Positions 15,938-25,012 of a stretch of DNA of 64,000 nt are shown in pieces; positions within the stretch are counted from its first letter, which is position 1; every line of letters starts with the position of its first letter. The notes under the pieces were generated by a model. It was given only the letters and a program-made list of their open reading frames with translations. It was not told where the DNA came from and searched no databases. Position numbers and translations under genes: made by a program. The stretch comes from Amycolatopsis xylanica (GTDB taxonomy: Bacteria > Actinomycetota > Actinomycetes > Mycobacteriales > Pseudonocardiaceae), in assembly GCF_900107045.1 (NCBI RefSeq), contig NZ_FNON01000002.1, positions 124,001 to 188,000 on the forward strand. Direction: 5' to 3'.

Positions 15938-16676
15938 CGAGTGCCTTCGGCCTGGCGACCGCGATCACCACGACGGCGACCACGATCAGCAGCAACGCGA
16001 GCGCGACCGCGCTGTCGACGTCGACCTCCGCCTGTTGATAGACCTCCAGCGGCAGTGTTCTTGTCACATCCTCCAAACTGCCCGCGAAGGTGATGGTCGC
16101 GCCGAACTCGCCCAGCGCCCGCGCGAAGCTCAGCACGACGCCCGAACCGAGCGCGGGCAGCAGCAGCGGGATGGTCACGCGGCGGAACACCGTCCACGGT
16201 TTCGCGCCGAGTGTCGACGCGACGCGCTCGTACCGGTCGCCGCCGTTGCGCAGCGCGCCTTCGAGGCTGACCACCAGGAACGGCATGGCCACGAAGGTCT
16301 GCGCGATCACCACGGCCGCGGTCGTGAACGGCACCTGGATCCCGGCCAGGTCGAGCACGTATCCGAGAAAACCTTTACGCCCCAGCAAATACAGCAACGC
16401 CAGCCCGCCGACGACCGGCGGCAGCACCAGCGGCAGCAGCACGATGGCCCGCAGCACCCGGATCCCCTTGATCCCCGACCGCGCGAGCACCACCGCCAGC
16501 GGCACCCCCAGCACGACGCACACCACGGTCGACAATCCCGCCGTCACCAGCGACAACCGCAACGCGTGCAGCGAAGACGGCGTCACCAGCAACGACGGCA
16601 ACCGGCTCAAATCCGACCGGACCAGCAACCCGGCCACGGGCAACACGACGAGCGCCAGCGCCACCCCGGCGGGCAC
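15924..16676 (-). CDS. modB: Molybdate ABC transporter permease
   Basis: About 250 residues with six membrane segments and the EAA loop EGALRNGGDRYERVASTLGA that contacts ModC; ALGEFGATITF is typical of ModB/CysTW-type permeases. The start is uncertain. The frame is open back to the modA stop, but that extension translates palindrome copy 2 (peptide PAGSNRPEHSR), so I prefer GTG 16676 (or TTG 16682) just after the palindrome; no strong RBS is visible at either. Its hairpin-containing leader may lower expression relative to modA. Confidence 0.85.
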   Translation of the reverse strand: MPAGVALALVVLPVAGLLVRSDLSRLPSLLVTPSSLHALRLSLVTAGLSTVVCVVLGVPLAVVLARSGIKGIRVLRAIVLLPLVLPPVVGGLALLYLLGRKGFLGYVLDLAGIQVPFTTAAVVIAQTFVAMPFLVVSLEGALRNGGDRYERVASTLGAKPWTVFRRVTIPLLLPALGSGVVLSFARALGEFGATITFAGSLEDVTRTLPLEVYQQAEVDVDSAVALALLLIVVAVVVIAVARPKALDAAG

Positions 16677-16693
16677 CCACAAGACTTTCGGGA

Positions 16694-16739
16694 GTCGTGA
16701 GTGTTCCGGCCGGTTAGAACCGGCCGGAACACTCACGAC
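16694..16739. repeat. Dispersed palindrome copy 2, inside the mod operon
   Basis: Arms 16694-16715 and 16718-16739 (22 bp) are perfect with AG at the centre. The arm is GTCGTGAGTGTTCCGGCCGG plus TT. Unlike most other copies it lies between two co-directional genes, 7 nt after the modA stop and just before the likely modB start. Confidence 0.8.
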
Positions 16740-16746
16740 CTCTTTT

Positions 16747-17505
16747 TTAAGGAGCGCCAAATCCGGCCTTGGTCAGCTCGGGACGGCCGCCGCTGAGGAT
16801 GTAGTCGTTGAACGCCTTGGCCAGGTCGGCCTGCCCGCCCTTGACCGCGGCGATCGGGTAGTTGTTGATCGCGCCCGACGACTCGGGGAAGTCCACTTTG
16901 TCCACCTTGCCGGCGGCCGCGGTCGCGTCGGTGACGTAGACCAGGCCAGCGTCGGCGTCACCGGACTGGACCTTGGCGAGCACCGCCTTGACGTCCTGCT
17001 CCTCACTGACCGGCTTCACATCGACCTTGGTGGCCGTCTCGACCTTCTGCTCCGCCGCGCCGCACGGCACCTGCGGCGCGCAGACGACGACCTTCAGCCC
17101 GGACTTCGTGAGGTCGGCGAAACCCGCGATCTTCAGAGGATTCCCCTTGCCGACGGCGATCGTCAGCTTGTTGGTGGCGAAGACGACCGGCTGCCCGTCG
17201 ATCACGCCACCCTTGACACCTTTGTCCATATTGGCCTGATCGGCCGACGCGAACACGTCCGCCTTCGCGCCCTGCGTCAGCTGCTGCACCAGCGCCGACG
17301 AGCCCGCGAAGTTGAACTTGACGGTGACGCCGGCGTGCGCCGCCTCGAACTGCTTGCCCAGCGCGGTGAACGACTCCGTCAGTGAGGCCGCCGCGAACAC
17401 GGTCAGCGTCTTGGCCTCGGGCGCCGGACTCCCGGCGGGCGCCGGGTCCGACCCGCAGGCCGTGGCCAGCAATGCGACAGCGGAAAGAACAGCGGCGGTT
17501 CTCAT
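16747..17505 (-). CDS. modA: Molybdate-binding lipoprotein
   Basis: 252 residues with a signal peptide and lipobox (LLATAC, Cys17), so it is anchored on the outer face of the membrane. ModA hallmarks are TVFAAASLTESF, FNFAGSSALVQQL, ADVFASAD and the C-terminal YVTDA plus NNYPIAAVKG. It captures molybdate or tungstate and delivers it to ModBC. ATG overlaps the stop of the upstream Mop regulator (ATGA), indicating coupling. Confidence 0.94.
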   Translation of the reverse strand: MRTAAVLSAVALLATACGSDPAPAGSPAPEAKTLTVFAAASLTESFTALGKQFEAAHAGVTVKFNFAGSSALVQQLTQGAKADVFASADQANMDKGVKGGVIDGQPVVFATNKLTIAVGKGNPLKIAGFADLTKSGLKVVVCAPQVPCGAAEQKVETATKVDVKPVSEEQDVKAVLAKVQSGDADAGLVYVTDATAAAGKVDKVDFPESSGAINNYPIAAVKGGQADLAKAFNDYILSGGRPELTKAGFGAP

Positions 17506-17906
17506 CGGTACCCCTCCGGGGTTTCCACGACGACCGTGGTCGCCTTGATGACGGCGACCGCGAGCACGCCGGGAGCCAGCCCCAGCTCGCGGACGGCCTC
17601 TGAGCTCATCAGTGACACCAGCCTGTGCCCGCCCGCCTGCAGCTCGACCTGCGCCATCACCTTGTCGGTGATGACCTCGGTGACCAGCCCGACGAACCGG
17701 TTGCGCGCCGAGCGGCCGACGGCGGACGGGTCGTCCGGCTGCTCGGCCTGCGCCCGCGCGAACGCGGCCAGCTCCGCGCCGTCGACCACCTTGCGGCCGG
17801 AGCCGTCCTCGGTGGCGGTCAGCTGCCCGCCACGGACCCAGCGGCGGACGGTGTCATCGCTGACCCCGAGCAGGCGGGCAGCCTCGGATAACCGGAATTG
17901 CGGCAT
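17502..17906 (-). CDS. HTH-Mop molybdate-responsive regulator
   Basis: 134 residues: an excisionase/MerR-like helix-turn-helix at 1-60 (SEAARLLGVSDDTVRRWVRGGQL) joined to a single Mop/TOBE molybdate-binding domain at about 66-133 (NRFVGLVTEV ... VIKATTVVVE). It is the actinobacterial counterpart of ModE, smaller than E. coli ModE (262). It probably senses cytoplasmic molybdate and controls the mod operon, of which it is the first gene, overlapping modA by 4 nt. A TCCGCA-GA-TGCGGA palindrome 16 nt upstream of its ATG is a candidate operator. Confidence 0.88.
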   Translation of the reverse strand: MPQFRLSEAARLLGVSDDTVRRWVRGGQLTATEDGSGRKVVDGAELAAFARAQAEQPDDPSAVGRSARNRFVGLVTEVITDKVMAQVELQAGGHRLVSLMSSEAVRELGLAPGVLAVAVIKATTVVVETPEGYR

Positions 17907-17921
17907 GCGGCAAACATTATC

Positions 17922-17935
17922 TCCGCAGATGCGGA
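17922..17935. promoter_or_regulatory. Candidate operator TCCGCAGATGCGGA
   Basis: Six-base perfect arms TCCGCA / TGCGGA with a GA centre, between the start of the Mop regulator (17906) and the stop of the upstream MarR gene (17940). Its position fits molybdate-dependent autoregulation (inference). Confidence 0.4.
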
Positions 17936-17939
17936 AAAG

Positions 17940-18428
17940 CTAACGGTTCGTACGTTCACCCAGAACTTCGGCGCGGAGGTAGTCGAGCATCGCGTTTTGA
18001 TAGCGCTCGACGACTTCGCGCTCTTCCGGCGAGAAGCGCTCCAGAATGTCCTTGGTGGCCGCGACGGCCGACTCGAACAGCGGCGCGAACCGCTCCATGT
18101 CCATCGTGACGACCTCGACCAGCACCTTGCGGCGGTCCTCCAGATCGCGCACCCGGCGGACGAGTCCCGCGCGCTCCAGGCGGTCGATGACACCGGTCAC
18201 GGCCCCGGTGGAAAGCCCGGTGAGCTCGGCGATCCGGCCCGCGGTCAGCGGACCTTCCGCCTGCCCGACCAGGTCGAGTGCCTTGTGGTCGGTGCCGGAC
18301 AGGCCCATCTGCTCGGCGATGCGCTGATGCCGCACGACGGTCAGCGTGCTGCTCTCGCGGCCCAGGTGAGCGAAGCGCATGAGCTCCTCTTCGGTCACCG
18401 GGTAACGCCTGGCCGCCGCGTCCGCCAT
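17940..18428 (-). CDS. MarR-family transcriptional regulator
   Basis: 162 residues. Winged helix typical of MarR: LDLVGQAEGPLTAGRIAELTG, recognition helix STGAVTGVIDRLERAGLV and wing RRVRDLEDRRKVLVEV, flanked by dimerisation helices. It probably responds to a small aromatic or oxidising ligand. It is transcribed divergently from moaA over 90 nt that include a TTTGT-T-ACAAA palindrome, and lies 33 nt upstream of the mod operon on the same strand, so it may influence both molybdate uptake and cofactor synthesis. Confidence 0.88.
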   Translation of the reverse strand: MADAAARRYPVTEEELMRFAHLGRESSTLTVVRHQRIAEQMGLSGTDHKALDLVGQAEGPLTAGRIAELTGLSTGAVTGVIDRLERAGLVRRVRDLEDRRKVLVEVVTMDMERFAPLFESAVAATKDILERFSPEEREVVERYQNAMLDYLRAEVLGERTNR

Positions 18429-18456
18429 CCGGCCACCCTTTCACCGACTGAGCCAC

Positions 18457-18467
18457 TTTGTTACAAA
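18457..18467. promoter_or_regulatory. AT-rich palindrome TTTGTTACAAA, candidate MarR operator
   Basis: TTTGT and ACAAA around one T in the MarR-moaA divergent region. It is AT-rich against a GC-rich background. MarR proteins bind such short palindromes over divergent promoters. Confidence 0.42.
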
Positions 18468-18518
18468 ACATTCTAACCAGTCGGTCATTTTGTCGATCTG
18501 CGCGTTAGTCTGGTGGCA

Positions 18519-19583
18519 ATGACGGCTGTAGATCTCGGGTTTCCTCGCGTCCCCGGTACACGAGGTGCGCCGAGCATGCCCAGACCGGAAAACCCCGCGC
18601 TCATCGACACATTCGGCCGCGTCGCCACCGATCTGCGGGTGTCGCTCACGGACAAGTGCAATCTGCGCTGCACCTACTGCATGCCCGCCGAGGGCCTGGA
18701 CTGGATGCCCAGTGACCAGGTGCTGAGCGACGCCGAGCTGATCCGGCTGCTGCGCATCGCGGTCGAACGGCTCGGCGTGACCGACATCAGGCTGACCGGC
18801 GGCGAGCCGCTGCTGCGCCCCGGGCTCGAAGGCCTGATCGCGGAGATCTCCGCACTCGAGCCGAAGCCCCGGCTTTCCATGACCACCAACGGAATCGGGC
18901 TCGCCAAGCGCGCCACGAGCCTGGCCGAAGCCGGCCTGCGCCGGATCAATGTGTCCCTCGACACACTCGATCCCGAGATCTTCGTCCGGATCACCCGCCG
19001 CGACCGCCTGTCCCACGTCCTCGCCGGTATGGCCGCGGCCCGTGACGCCGGGCTCGCCCCGGTCAAGGTCAACGCGGTCCTCATGCGCGGCGTCAACGAG
19101 CACGAGGCGGCGCCGCTGTTGCGCTACTGCCTCGACAACGGCTACCACCTGCGGTTCATCGAGCAGATGCCACTCGACGCCCAGCACGGCTGGAACCGCA
19201 AGGAGATGATCACGGCGGCCGAGATTCTCGGTCTGCTGCAAGAGGAATTCACGCTTTCCCCGTTCCCGGCCGCCCGCGGTGGCGCGCCGGCGGAACGCTG
19301 GCTGGTCGACGGCGGCCCCGGCGACGTCGGCGTGATCGCGTCGGTGACCAGGCCGTTCTGCTCGGCCTGCGAGCGGACCCGGCTGACCGCGGACGGCGCG
19401 ATCCGCTCCTGCCTGTTCAGCAACGAGGAGACGGACCTGCGTTCCCTCGCGCGCGCGGGCGCGCGCGATGAAGAGATAGCGGACGCCTGGCGGCGGACCA
19501 TGTGGGGCAAGCTCGCCGGGCACGAGATCAACGAGGCCGGGTTCGCGCAGCCGATCCGGCCCATGAGCGCGATCGGCGGCTGA
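18519..19583 (+). CDS. moaA: GTP 3',8-cyclase, radical SAM (MoaA)
   Basis: 354 residues from ATG 18519 (a GTG two codons earlier is possible). The N-terminal radical-SAM cluster motif is CNLRCTYC (CxxxCxxC), and the C-terminal second 4Fe-4S site has CSACERTRL and a later Cys in SCLF. LTGGEPLLR is the SAM-binding GGEP motif, and the essential C-terminal GG is present (SAIGG). It makes 3',8-cyclo-GTP, the first step of molybdopterin synthesis, with MoaC. moaD follows 5 nt after its stop. It is divergent from the MarR gene. Confidence 0.95.
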   Translation: MTAVDLGFPRVPGTRGAPSMPRPENPALIDTFGRVATDLRVSLTDKCNLRCTYCMPAEGLDWMPSDQVLSDAELIRLLRIAVERLGVTDIRLTGGEPLLRPGLEGLIAEISALEPKPRLSMTTNGIGLAKRATSLAEAGLRRINVSLDTLDPEIFVRITRRDRLSHVLAGMAAARDAGLAPVKVNAVLMRGVNEHEAAPLLRYCLDNGYHLRFIEQMPLDAQHGWNRKEMITAAEILGLLQEEFTLSPFPAARGGAPAERWLVDGGPGDVGVIASVTRPFCSACERTRLTADGAIRSCLFSNEETDLRSLARAGARDEEIADAWRRTMWGKLAGHEINEAGFAQPIRPMSAIGG

Positions 19584-19588
19584 ACGGT

Positions 19589-19849
19589 ATGGAGACGATC
19601 TCGGTCCGGGTGCGCTACTTCGCTTCGGCACGGGCCGCGGCCGGTGTCGAAGAGGAGAAACTTCAGCTTGCCGCGAACACGACGGTGGCCGGGCTGAAGG
19701 CCGAACTCGCCAGGCTGCACCCCGAAGGCCTCCCGAAGATCCTGCTCGCCGCGGGCTTCCTGCTCGACGGCGTCGCGGTGCGGGACGTCACGCGGGTCCT
19801 CGAGGACAGCGCCGAGATCGACGTGCTGCCGCCGTTCGCGGGCGGTTAA
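19589..19849 (+). CDS. moaD: Molybdopterin synthase sulfur-carrier subunit (MoaD)
   Basis: 86 residues from ATG 19589 (METISVRVRYFA). A ubiquitin-like fold with VRVRYFASARAAAG and the essential C-terminal Gly-Gly (PPFAGG) that is adenylated and thiocarboxylated. It supplies sulfur to MoaE, here fused to Mog at 22.1-23.0 kb. It lies 5 nt downstream of moaA. Dispersed palindrome copy 3 follows immediately and probably terminates the moaAD transcript. Confidence 0.92.
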   Translation: METISVRVRYFASARAAAGVEEEKLQLAANTTVAGLKAELARLHPEGLPKILLAAGFLLDGVAVRDVTRVLEDSAEIDVLPPFAGG

Positions 19850-19853
19850 GAGC

Positions 19854-19897
19854 TCGTGAGTGGTACGGCCGGTTCTAACCGGCCAAAACACTCACGA
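19854..19897 (+). repeat. Dispersed palindrome copy 3 (diverged)
   Basis: Left arm 19854-19874 and right arm 19877-19897 around CT. Three arm positions no longer pair (GTACC against AAAAC), so this copy is decayed. It begins 4 nt after the moaD stop. Confidence 0.72.
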
Positions 19898-19975
19898 CCA
19901 GCATCTGGCGAGGGTTCGCTTGGGGGCTGTCTGTTGTTCACTGACCGGCCTTCAAGATCGCTCAGGATGCGCGAT

Positions 19976-20815
19976 ATGACTCGCAAGTTGATCGCCGCGA
20001 TGCTCGCCGCCCTCGTGATGGCCACGCTGGCCAGCGCTCCCGCGTCCGCCTCCCGCCAGGTGCGGCCGCTCGCGCAGGCTCACGCGCACAACGACTACGA
20101 GCACACCCGCCCGCTGTTCGACGCCCTCGACCAGGGCTTCAGCAGCGTCGAAGCGGACATCTTCCTCGTCGACGGCCAGCTGCTCGTCGGCCACACCGCC
20201 GGGGAGCTCAAGCCGGACCGCACCCTGGAGTCGCTCTACCTGGAGCCGCTGCGCAAGCGGGTGCTCGACAACTTCGGGCACGTCTACCGGCGTCCGTCCG
20301 CCTTCCAGCTGCTGGTGGACGTCAAGAGCGAGGCGAACAGCACCTACGAGGCGCTTCAGAAGCGGCTGAACGACCCGCGCTACTCCTTCCTCTTCACGAC
20401 CTACGCGTTCGGACTGGTGCTTCAGGGGCCTGTCACGGCCGTGCTGTCCGGTTCGCGCCCGAAGGACGTTCTGGTCGCCCAGCGGTACCGCAAGGCGTTC
20501 TATGACGGCCGCATCCTCGACCAGGCCGACCTGCACATCGGGGACGACCGGCGGGTGACGCCGCTGGTGTCCGATGACTGGACCGAGGTTTTCACCTGGA
20601 CCGGGGCCGGTCCGATGCCCGCCGCCGAGCGCGCGAAGCTGCGCCAGATCACCCAGGACGCACATCGCGCAGGTCAGAAGGTGCGCTTCTGGGCGACGCC
20701 GGACGGCGCCGGCGCCGATCGGACCGCGCTCTGGCAGGAGCAGCTCGACGCAGGAGTTGACTTTTTGAATACCGACGACCTGAGTGGACTGGCCGACTTC
20801 CTCAAGAAGCAATAG
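19976..20815 (+). CDS. Secreted PI-PLC/GDPD-like phosphodiesterase
   Basis: 279 residues from ATG 19976; the frame is open further upstream but there it translates the palindrome (GSNRPKHSRP). A signal peptide (IAAMLAALVMATLASAPASA) is followed by a TIM-barrel PLC-like domain beginning QAHAHNDYEHTRPL, which carries the first active-site His, then VEADIFLVDGQLLVGH and LLVDVKSE, as in glycerophosphodiester phosphodiesterase and PI-PLC-like proteins. It probably hydrolyses a phosphodiester or lipid headgroup outside the cell. A small hairpin (20851-20865) follows. Confidence 0.8.
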   Translation: MTRKLIAAMLAALVMATLASAPASASRQVRPLAQAHAHNDYEHTRPLFDALDQGFSSVEADIFLVDGQLLVGHTAGELKPDRTLESLYLEPLRKRVLDNFGHVYRRPSAFQLLVDVKSEANSTYEALQKRLNDPRYSFLFTTYAFGLVLQGPVTAVLSGSRPKDVLVAQRYRKAFYDGRILDQADLHIGDDRRVTPLVSDDWTEVFTWTGAGPMPAAERAKLRQITQDAHRAGQKVRFWATPDGAGADRTALWQEQLDAGVDFLNTDDLSGLADFLKKQ

Positions 20816-20850
20816 AGTGCCCGCTTCCTCGCGAGCCAAATGGTCCCTTG

Positions 20851-20865
20851 ACGTCGAAACGACGT
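20851..20865 (+). terminator. Small hairpin ACGTCG-AAA-CGACGT
   Basis: Six-base perfect stem with an AAA loop, 35 nt after the phosphodiesterase stop. Weak terminator candidate. Confidence 0.4.
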
Positions 20866-20970
20866 GACTCAAGCCTCACATTCCGTGAATTATCTCGGGT
20901 AGGAAACGGCCAGATAACGGCGGTCTGACCTGCGACGATGCACGAATCGTTATAGGTTGCGTGCTGTTAC

Positions 20971-20986
20971 TGTGATGTAGGTCACA
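20971..20986 (+). promoter_or_regulatory. CRP-type box TGTGA-N6-TCACA upstream of rpf
   Basis: TGTGATGTAGGTCACA is an exact TGTGA-N6-TCACA, extended to CTGTGA/TCACAG at both ends (20970-20987). It lies 278-293 bp before the rpf start. In M. tuberculosis the cAMP-receptor protein Rv3676 binds such a site upstream of rpfA, so cAMP control is the natural reading. Confidence 0.72.
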
Positions 20987-21263
20987 GCCAGAATAATTTC
21001 CGATCACGGCGCCGATTACGTACCGTCGTTTCTCGTTGGCCCCGACCAACACGCAAGACCGGGAATCCGAAGCGCCTAACCCTGTCCATCGGATCCCCGG
21101 ACCCATACCCCGAGCGAAAGCACTTCTGGACAGGGGCGAGGGGACCGAGAAGACGCGCCGTGCGTCGACGAGGTTTGCCGGACCGTCACCCAACGGCCCC
21201 GGCCAGGCTCCGGCCTGACCCACAGCGAAGACTCGCAGGCAGTGGAAGACGAGCAGAGTTCAC
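20987..21263 (+). promoter_or_regulatory. Long structured leader of rpf, possible c-di-AMP (ydaO) riboswitch
   Basis: About 277 nt without a credible ORF separate the CRP box from the rpf ATG. A strong 9 bp stem, CCCTGTCCA (21080-21088) with TGGACAGGG (21127-21135), is visible, as are fragments resembling the conserved ydaO 3' part (AATCCG ... CTAACC at 21064-21081, and CCGTCA ... AAC near 21183-21194). Actinobacterial rpf genes are known ydaO/c-di-AMP riboswitch carriers, but I cannot fold the full consensus by eye, so this stays a candidate. Confidence 0.45.
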
Positions 21264-21908
21264 ATGTCTTACCGAGGCAAGCACCGCAAGATGTCCGCCG
21301 CCACCAAGAACATCGCCCGCATCGCCATCGCGGGTATCGCGGTCGGCACGCCGCTGGCAATCGCTGCGACCCCCGCGCAGGCTGCCGGCTCCGTCGACTG
21401 GGACGCTGTCGCCAAGTGCGAGTCCAGTGGCAAGTGGAACACCAACACCGGTAACGGCTACTACGGTGGCCTGCAGTTCTCGGCCAGCACCTGGAAGGCC
21501 TACGGCGGCACCGGCTCCGCGGCGAACGCTTCCCGCGAGGAGCAGATCGCTGTCGCCGAGCGCGTCCTCCAGGGCCAGGGCATCGGCGCTTGGCCGAAGT
21601 GCGGCAAGCTCGGCGGTGGCGGCACGACCGCGAAGTCGGTCAAGGCCCCGGCCGCCAAGAAGGCCACCGCTGCCGCGCCGAAGAAGGCCGCTGCTGCCGC
21701 TCCGAAGGCCCCGGCCGCTCCGGCCGCCGCCAACGTCGCGGGTTCGAACCCGGCCGGTGACTACACCGTCGTCGCGGGTGACACCCTGTCGAAGATCGCG
21801 AAGCAGTTCAACGTGCAGGGTGGCTACAAGAAGCTCCAGGAGCTCAACGCCCAGTACATCCCGAACGCCGACTTCATCGTCGTTGGCCAGAAGATCGCCA
21901 CCAAGTGA
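21264..21908 (+). CDS. rpf: Resuscitation-promoting factor with LysM domain
   Basis: 214 residues. Signal peptide ends ATPAQA (about 41). The Rpf lysozyme-like domain at about 43-112 starts SVDWDAVAKCESSGKWN, which carries the catalytic Glu in CESSG, and has the paired second Cys in WPKCG. A low-complexity Ala/Lys/Pro linker (118-158) leads to a LysM domain at about 166-213 (YTVVAGDTLSKIAKQF) that binds peptidoglycan. It cleaves cell-wall glycan and helps resuscitation from dormancy. Codon use in the linker is repetitive. It is preceded by a CRP box and a long leader, and followed by a strong terminator. Confidence 0.95.
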   Translation: MSYRGKHRKMSAATKNIARIAIAGIAVGTPLAIAATPAQAAGSVDWDAVAKCESSGKWNTNTGNGYYGGLQFSASTWKAYGGTGSAANASREEQIAVAERVLQGQGIGAWPKCGKLGGGGTTAKSVKAPAAKKATAAAPKKAAAAAPKAPAAPAAANVAGSNPAGDYTVVAGDTLSKIAKQFNVQGGYKKLQELNAQYIPNADFIVVGQKIATK

Positions 21909-21950
21909 CCCTTGCTCACCGAGCATGAGTCCGGCATCACGCTGAGCTAG

Positions 21951-22000
21951 AAAAGCAGGACCCCATCGCGTAAATCCCCTGGCGATGGGGTCCTGCTTTT
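21951..22000. terminator. 19-bp stem terminator with U-tract
   Basis: Arms 21951-21969 and 21982-22000 are perfect (AAAAGCAGGACCCCATCGC with its complement) and flank a 12 nt loop. TTTT ends the right arm, and the left arm's AAAA gives the same on the minus strand, so it can stop transcription from both sides. From 22001 to 22140 I see no gene. Confidence 0.85.
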
Positions 22001-22140
22001 GTGCGTGTCCGCTTCCCGAGGGCCGTCGCGGCTCGCGTGCGCCCCGACGCGTCTGCGAGCCCGGCCCCGTCTCTACCCTTACCCGTACTTAGTGACTTGC
22101 CCACGGCTCGCGGATTCGAAACACGGGCGGGTGAAAAAAC

Positions 22141-23049
22141 TCAAGGCGAGTTGACCCACTCGTCCGTGCCGTCGATGAAGCGCTGGTGCTTCCAGACCGG
22201 CAATCGGGCTTTGACCTCGTCGACCAGCTCCGCGCAAGCCTGGAAAGCCTGGGCCCGGTGTTCGGCCGCCACGGCGCACGCGAGGGCCACATCGCCGATC
22301 TCCAGCGCGCCCAGGCGGTGGCTCACGGCCACGGCTCGCACTCCGGTCCAGCGCCCGGCCAGATCGTTGACCACCTCGGCCAGTACCTCGCCCGCGGACG
22401 GGTGACCCTCGTAGAACAAGGTGAGGACCGAGCGGCCGCCGTCGTGGTTGCGGACCACGCCGCCGAACGTGACCACGGCACCGGCCGCCGCGTCGTCGAC
22501 GAGGCTCGCGTGCTCTTCGACCGACAGGAGCCGGTCGGTCACCTCCACGCGCGCGATCCGGACGGGCGCCGAGGGCTCCGGCCGGGGGTGGTCGCCACCG
22601 GCCAGCTGGTCGACCGCGTGGTCCAAGATGTCCTCCAGCACGCCGAGGCCGTCCTTCACGCCGCCGCGTGAGCCCGGCAGGTTCACCACCAAGGTCCGGC
22701 CTGCCACACCGGCCACGCCGCGCGACAGGACCGCGGTCGGCACCTGCGGCAGCCCGGCCGCCCTGATCGCGTCGGCGATGCCGGGGAGTTCGTAGTCCAG
22801 CACGGCCCGTGTGACGTCCGGGGTCTTGTCGGTCGGCGAGATGCCGGTGCCGCCGGTCGTGATGATGACGTCGGCGCCGACGCTTTCCCGCAGCGCCGCG
22901 CCGACGGGCTCGCCGTCTTCGACCACCAGCGGCGCGGGGACCTCGTAGCCGCGCGCGGTCAGCCAGTCGACGATCACCGGACCGGTCTTGTCCTCGTAGA
23001 CGCCGCGCGCCGCGCGGTTCGAGGCGACGATGACCTTGGCCGTCTTCAT
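22141..23049 (-). CDS. mog-moaE: Mog/MoaB - MoaE fusion protein
   Basis: 302 residues from ATG 23049 (MKTAKVIVAS), which overlaps the moaC stop by 4 nt (ATGA). Residues 1-155 are a MoaB/Mog molybdopterin adenylyltransferase domain with ITTGGTGISPTDKTPDV and NLPGSRGGVKD. Residues about 165-302 are a MoaE domain, the large subunit of molybdopterin synthase, with TFGGVVRNHDGG, VAVSHRLGALEIGDVA, and VWKHQRFIDGTDEWV near the C-terminus. The fused enzyme would sulfurate cyclic pyranopterin (with MoaD) and then adenylylate the product. In M. tuberculosis these are two adjacent genes (Rv0866, Rv0865). Confidence 0.92.
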   Translation of the reverse strand: MKTAKVIVASNRAARGVYEDKTGPVIVDWLTARGYEVPAPLVVEDGEPVGAALRESVGADVIITTGGTGISPTDKTPDVTRAVLDYELPGIADAIRAAGLPQVPTAVLSRGVAGVAGRTLVVNLPGSRGGVKDGLGVLEDILDHAVDQLAGGDHPRPEPSAPVRIARVEVTDRLLSVEEHASLVDDAAAGAVVTFGGVVRNHDGGRSVLTLFYEGHPSAGEVLAEVVNDLAGRWTGVRAVAVSHRLGALEIGDVALACAVAAEHRAQAFQACAELVDEVKARLPVWKHQRFIDGTDEWVNSP

Positions 23050-23516
23050 GGCCGCTCCCAAATCCCGGACTTACCGCCCGTTTTGCGGATCAAGCGCACA
23101 TTGTCGAGTGTCGCGGCCGGGTCGACGGCCTTGATCATGTCGTGCAGGGTCAGGCCCGCGACCGCGACGGCGGTCAGCGCCTCCATCTCGACGCCGGTCA
23201 CGTCGGTCGTCTTGGCGGTCGCCGTGATGTGGACGGCGGCGGCCGCCAGCTCGAACTCGACCTTCACCCCGGACAGCGCGATCTGGTGGCAGAGCGGGAT
23301 CAGCTCCGGCACGCGTTTGGCGCCCATGATCCCGGCGATCCGCGCGGTCGCCAGCGCGTCGCCCTTGGGCAGGCCCTCGGCCGTGATCAGCGCCAGTACC
23401 TCGGCGGTGGTGTGCACGGTCCCGCCCGCGATCGCGACGCGTTTGGACTCCGTCTTGCCGGAAACGTCGACCATCCGGGCTGCCCCGGACTGGTCGACGT
23501 GGCTCAGTTCGCTCAC
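23046..23516 (-). CDS. moaC: Cyclic pyranopterin monophosphate synthase (MoaC)
   Basis: 156 residues with the MoaC set: MVDVSGK, LIPLCHQI, TDVTGVEMEALTAV, MIKAVD and the C-terminal KTGGKSG. It turns MoaA's 3',8-cyclo-GTP into cyclic pyranopterin monophosphate. It follows the malic enzyme gene by 11 nt and overlaps the Mog-MoaE fusion by 4 nt, so the three form one operon. Confidence 0.96.
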   Translation of the reverse strand: MSELSHVDQSGAARMVDVSGKTESKRVAIAGGTVHTTAEVLALITAEGLPKGDALATARIAGIMGAKRVPELIPLCHQIALSGVKVEFELAAAAVHITATAKTTDVTGVEMEALTAVAVAGLTLHDMIKAVDPAATLDNVRLIRKTGGKSGIWERP

Positions 23517-23527
23517 AACACGAGAGG

Positions 23528-24916
<1,389 letters not shown>

Positions 24917-25012
24917 GCTAACCCCGCTCAGAACGCTCTACATGGACCACCGGAAACCTACTCCGGTGACGGCCGCCACTGACCCTCGCAGGGGCGACTG
25001 ACCAGTAACTTT

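Noticed and set aside
14078..16093. 671-residue open frame on the plus strand
   Set aside because: It runs antisense to the NagD-like gene, modC and part of modB, and is Arg/Gln/Gly-rich as expected of a shadow frame in GC-rich DNA. No motif is visible.
19856..19975. N-terminal extension GSNRPKHSRP on the secreted phosphodiesterase
   Set aside because: It is the translation of palindrome copy 3. The same peptide appears before modB and elsewhere, so it is a repeat artefact, not a conserved protein motif.
21741..21750. GGTTCGAACC, resembling a tRNA T-loop
   Set aside because: It lies inside the rpf linker coding sequence; no acceptor or anticodon stems are present.
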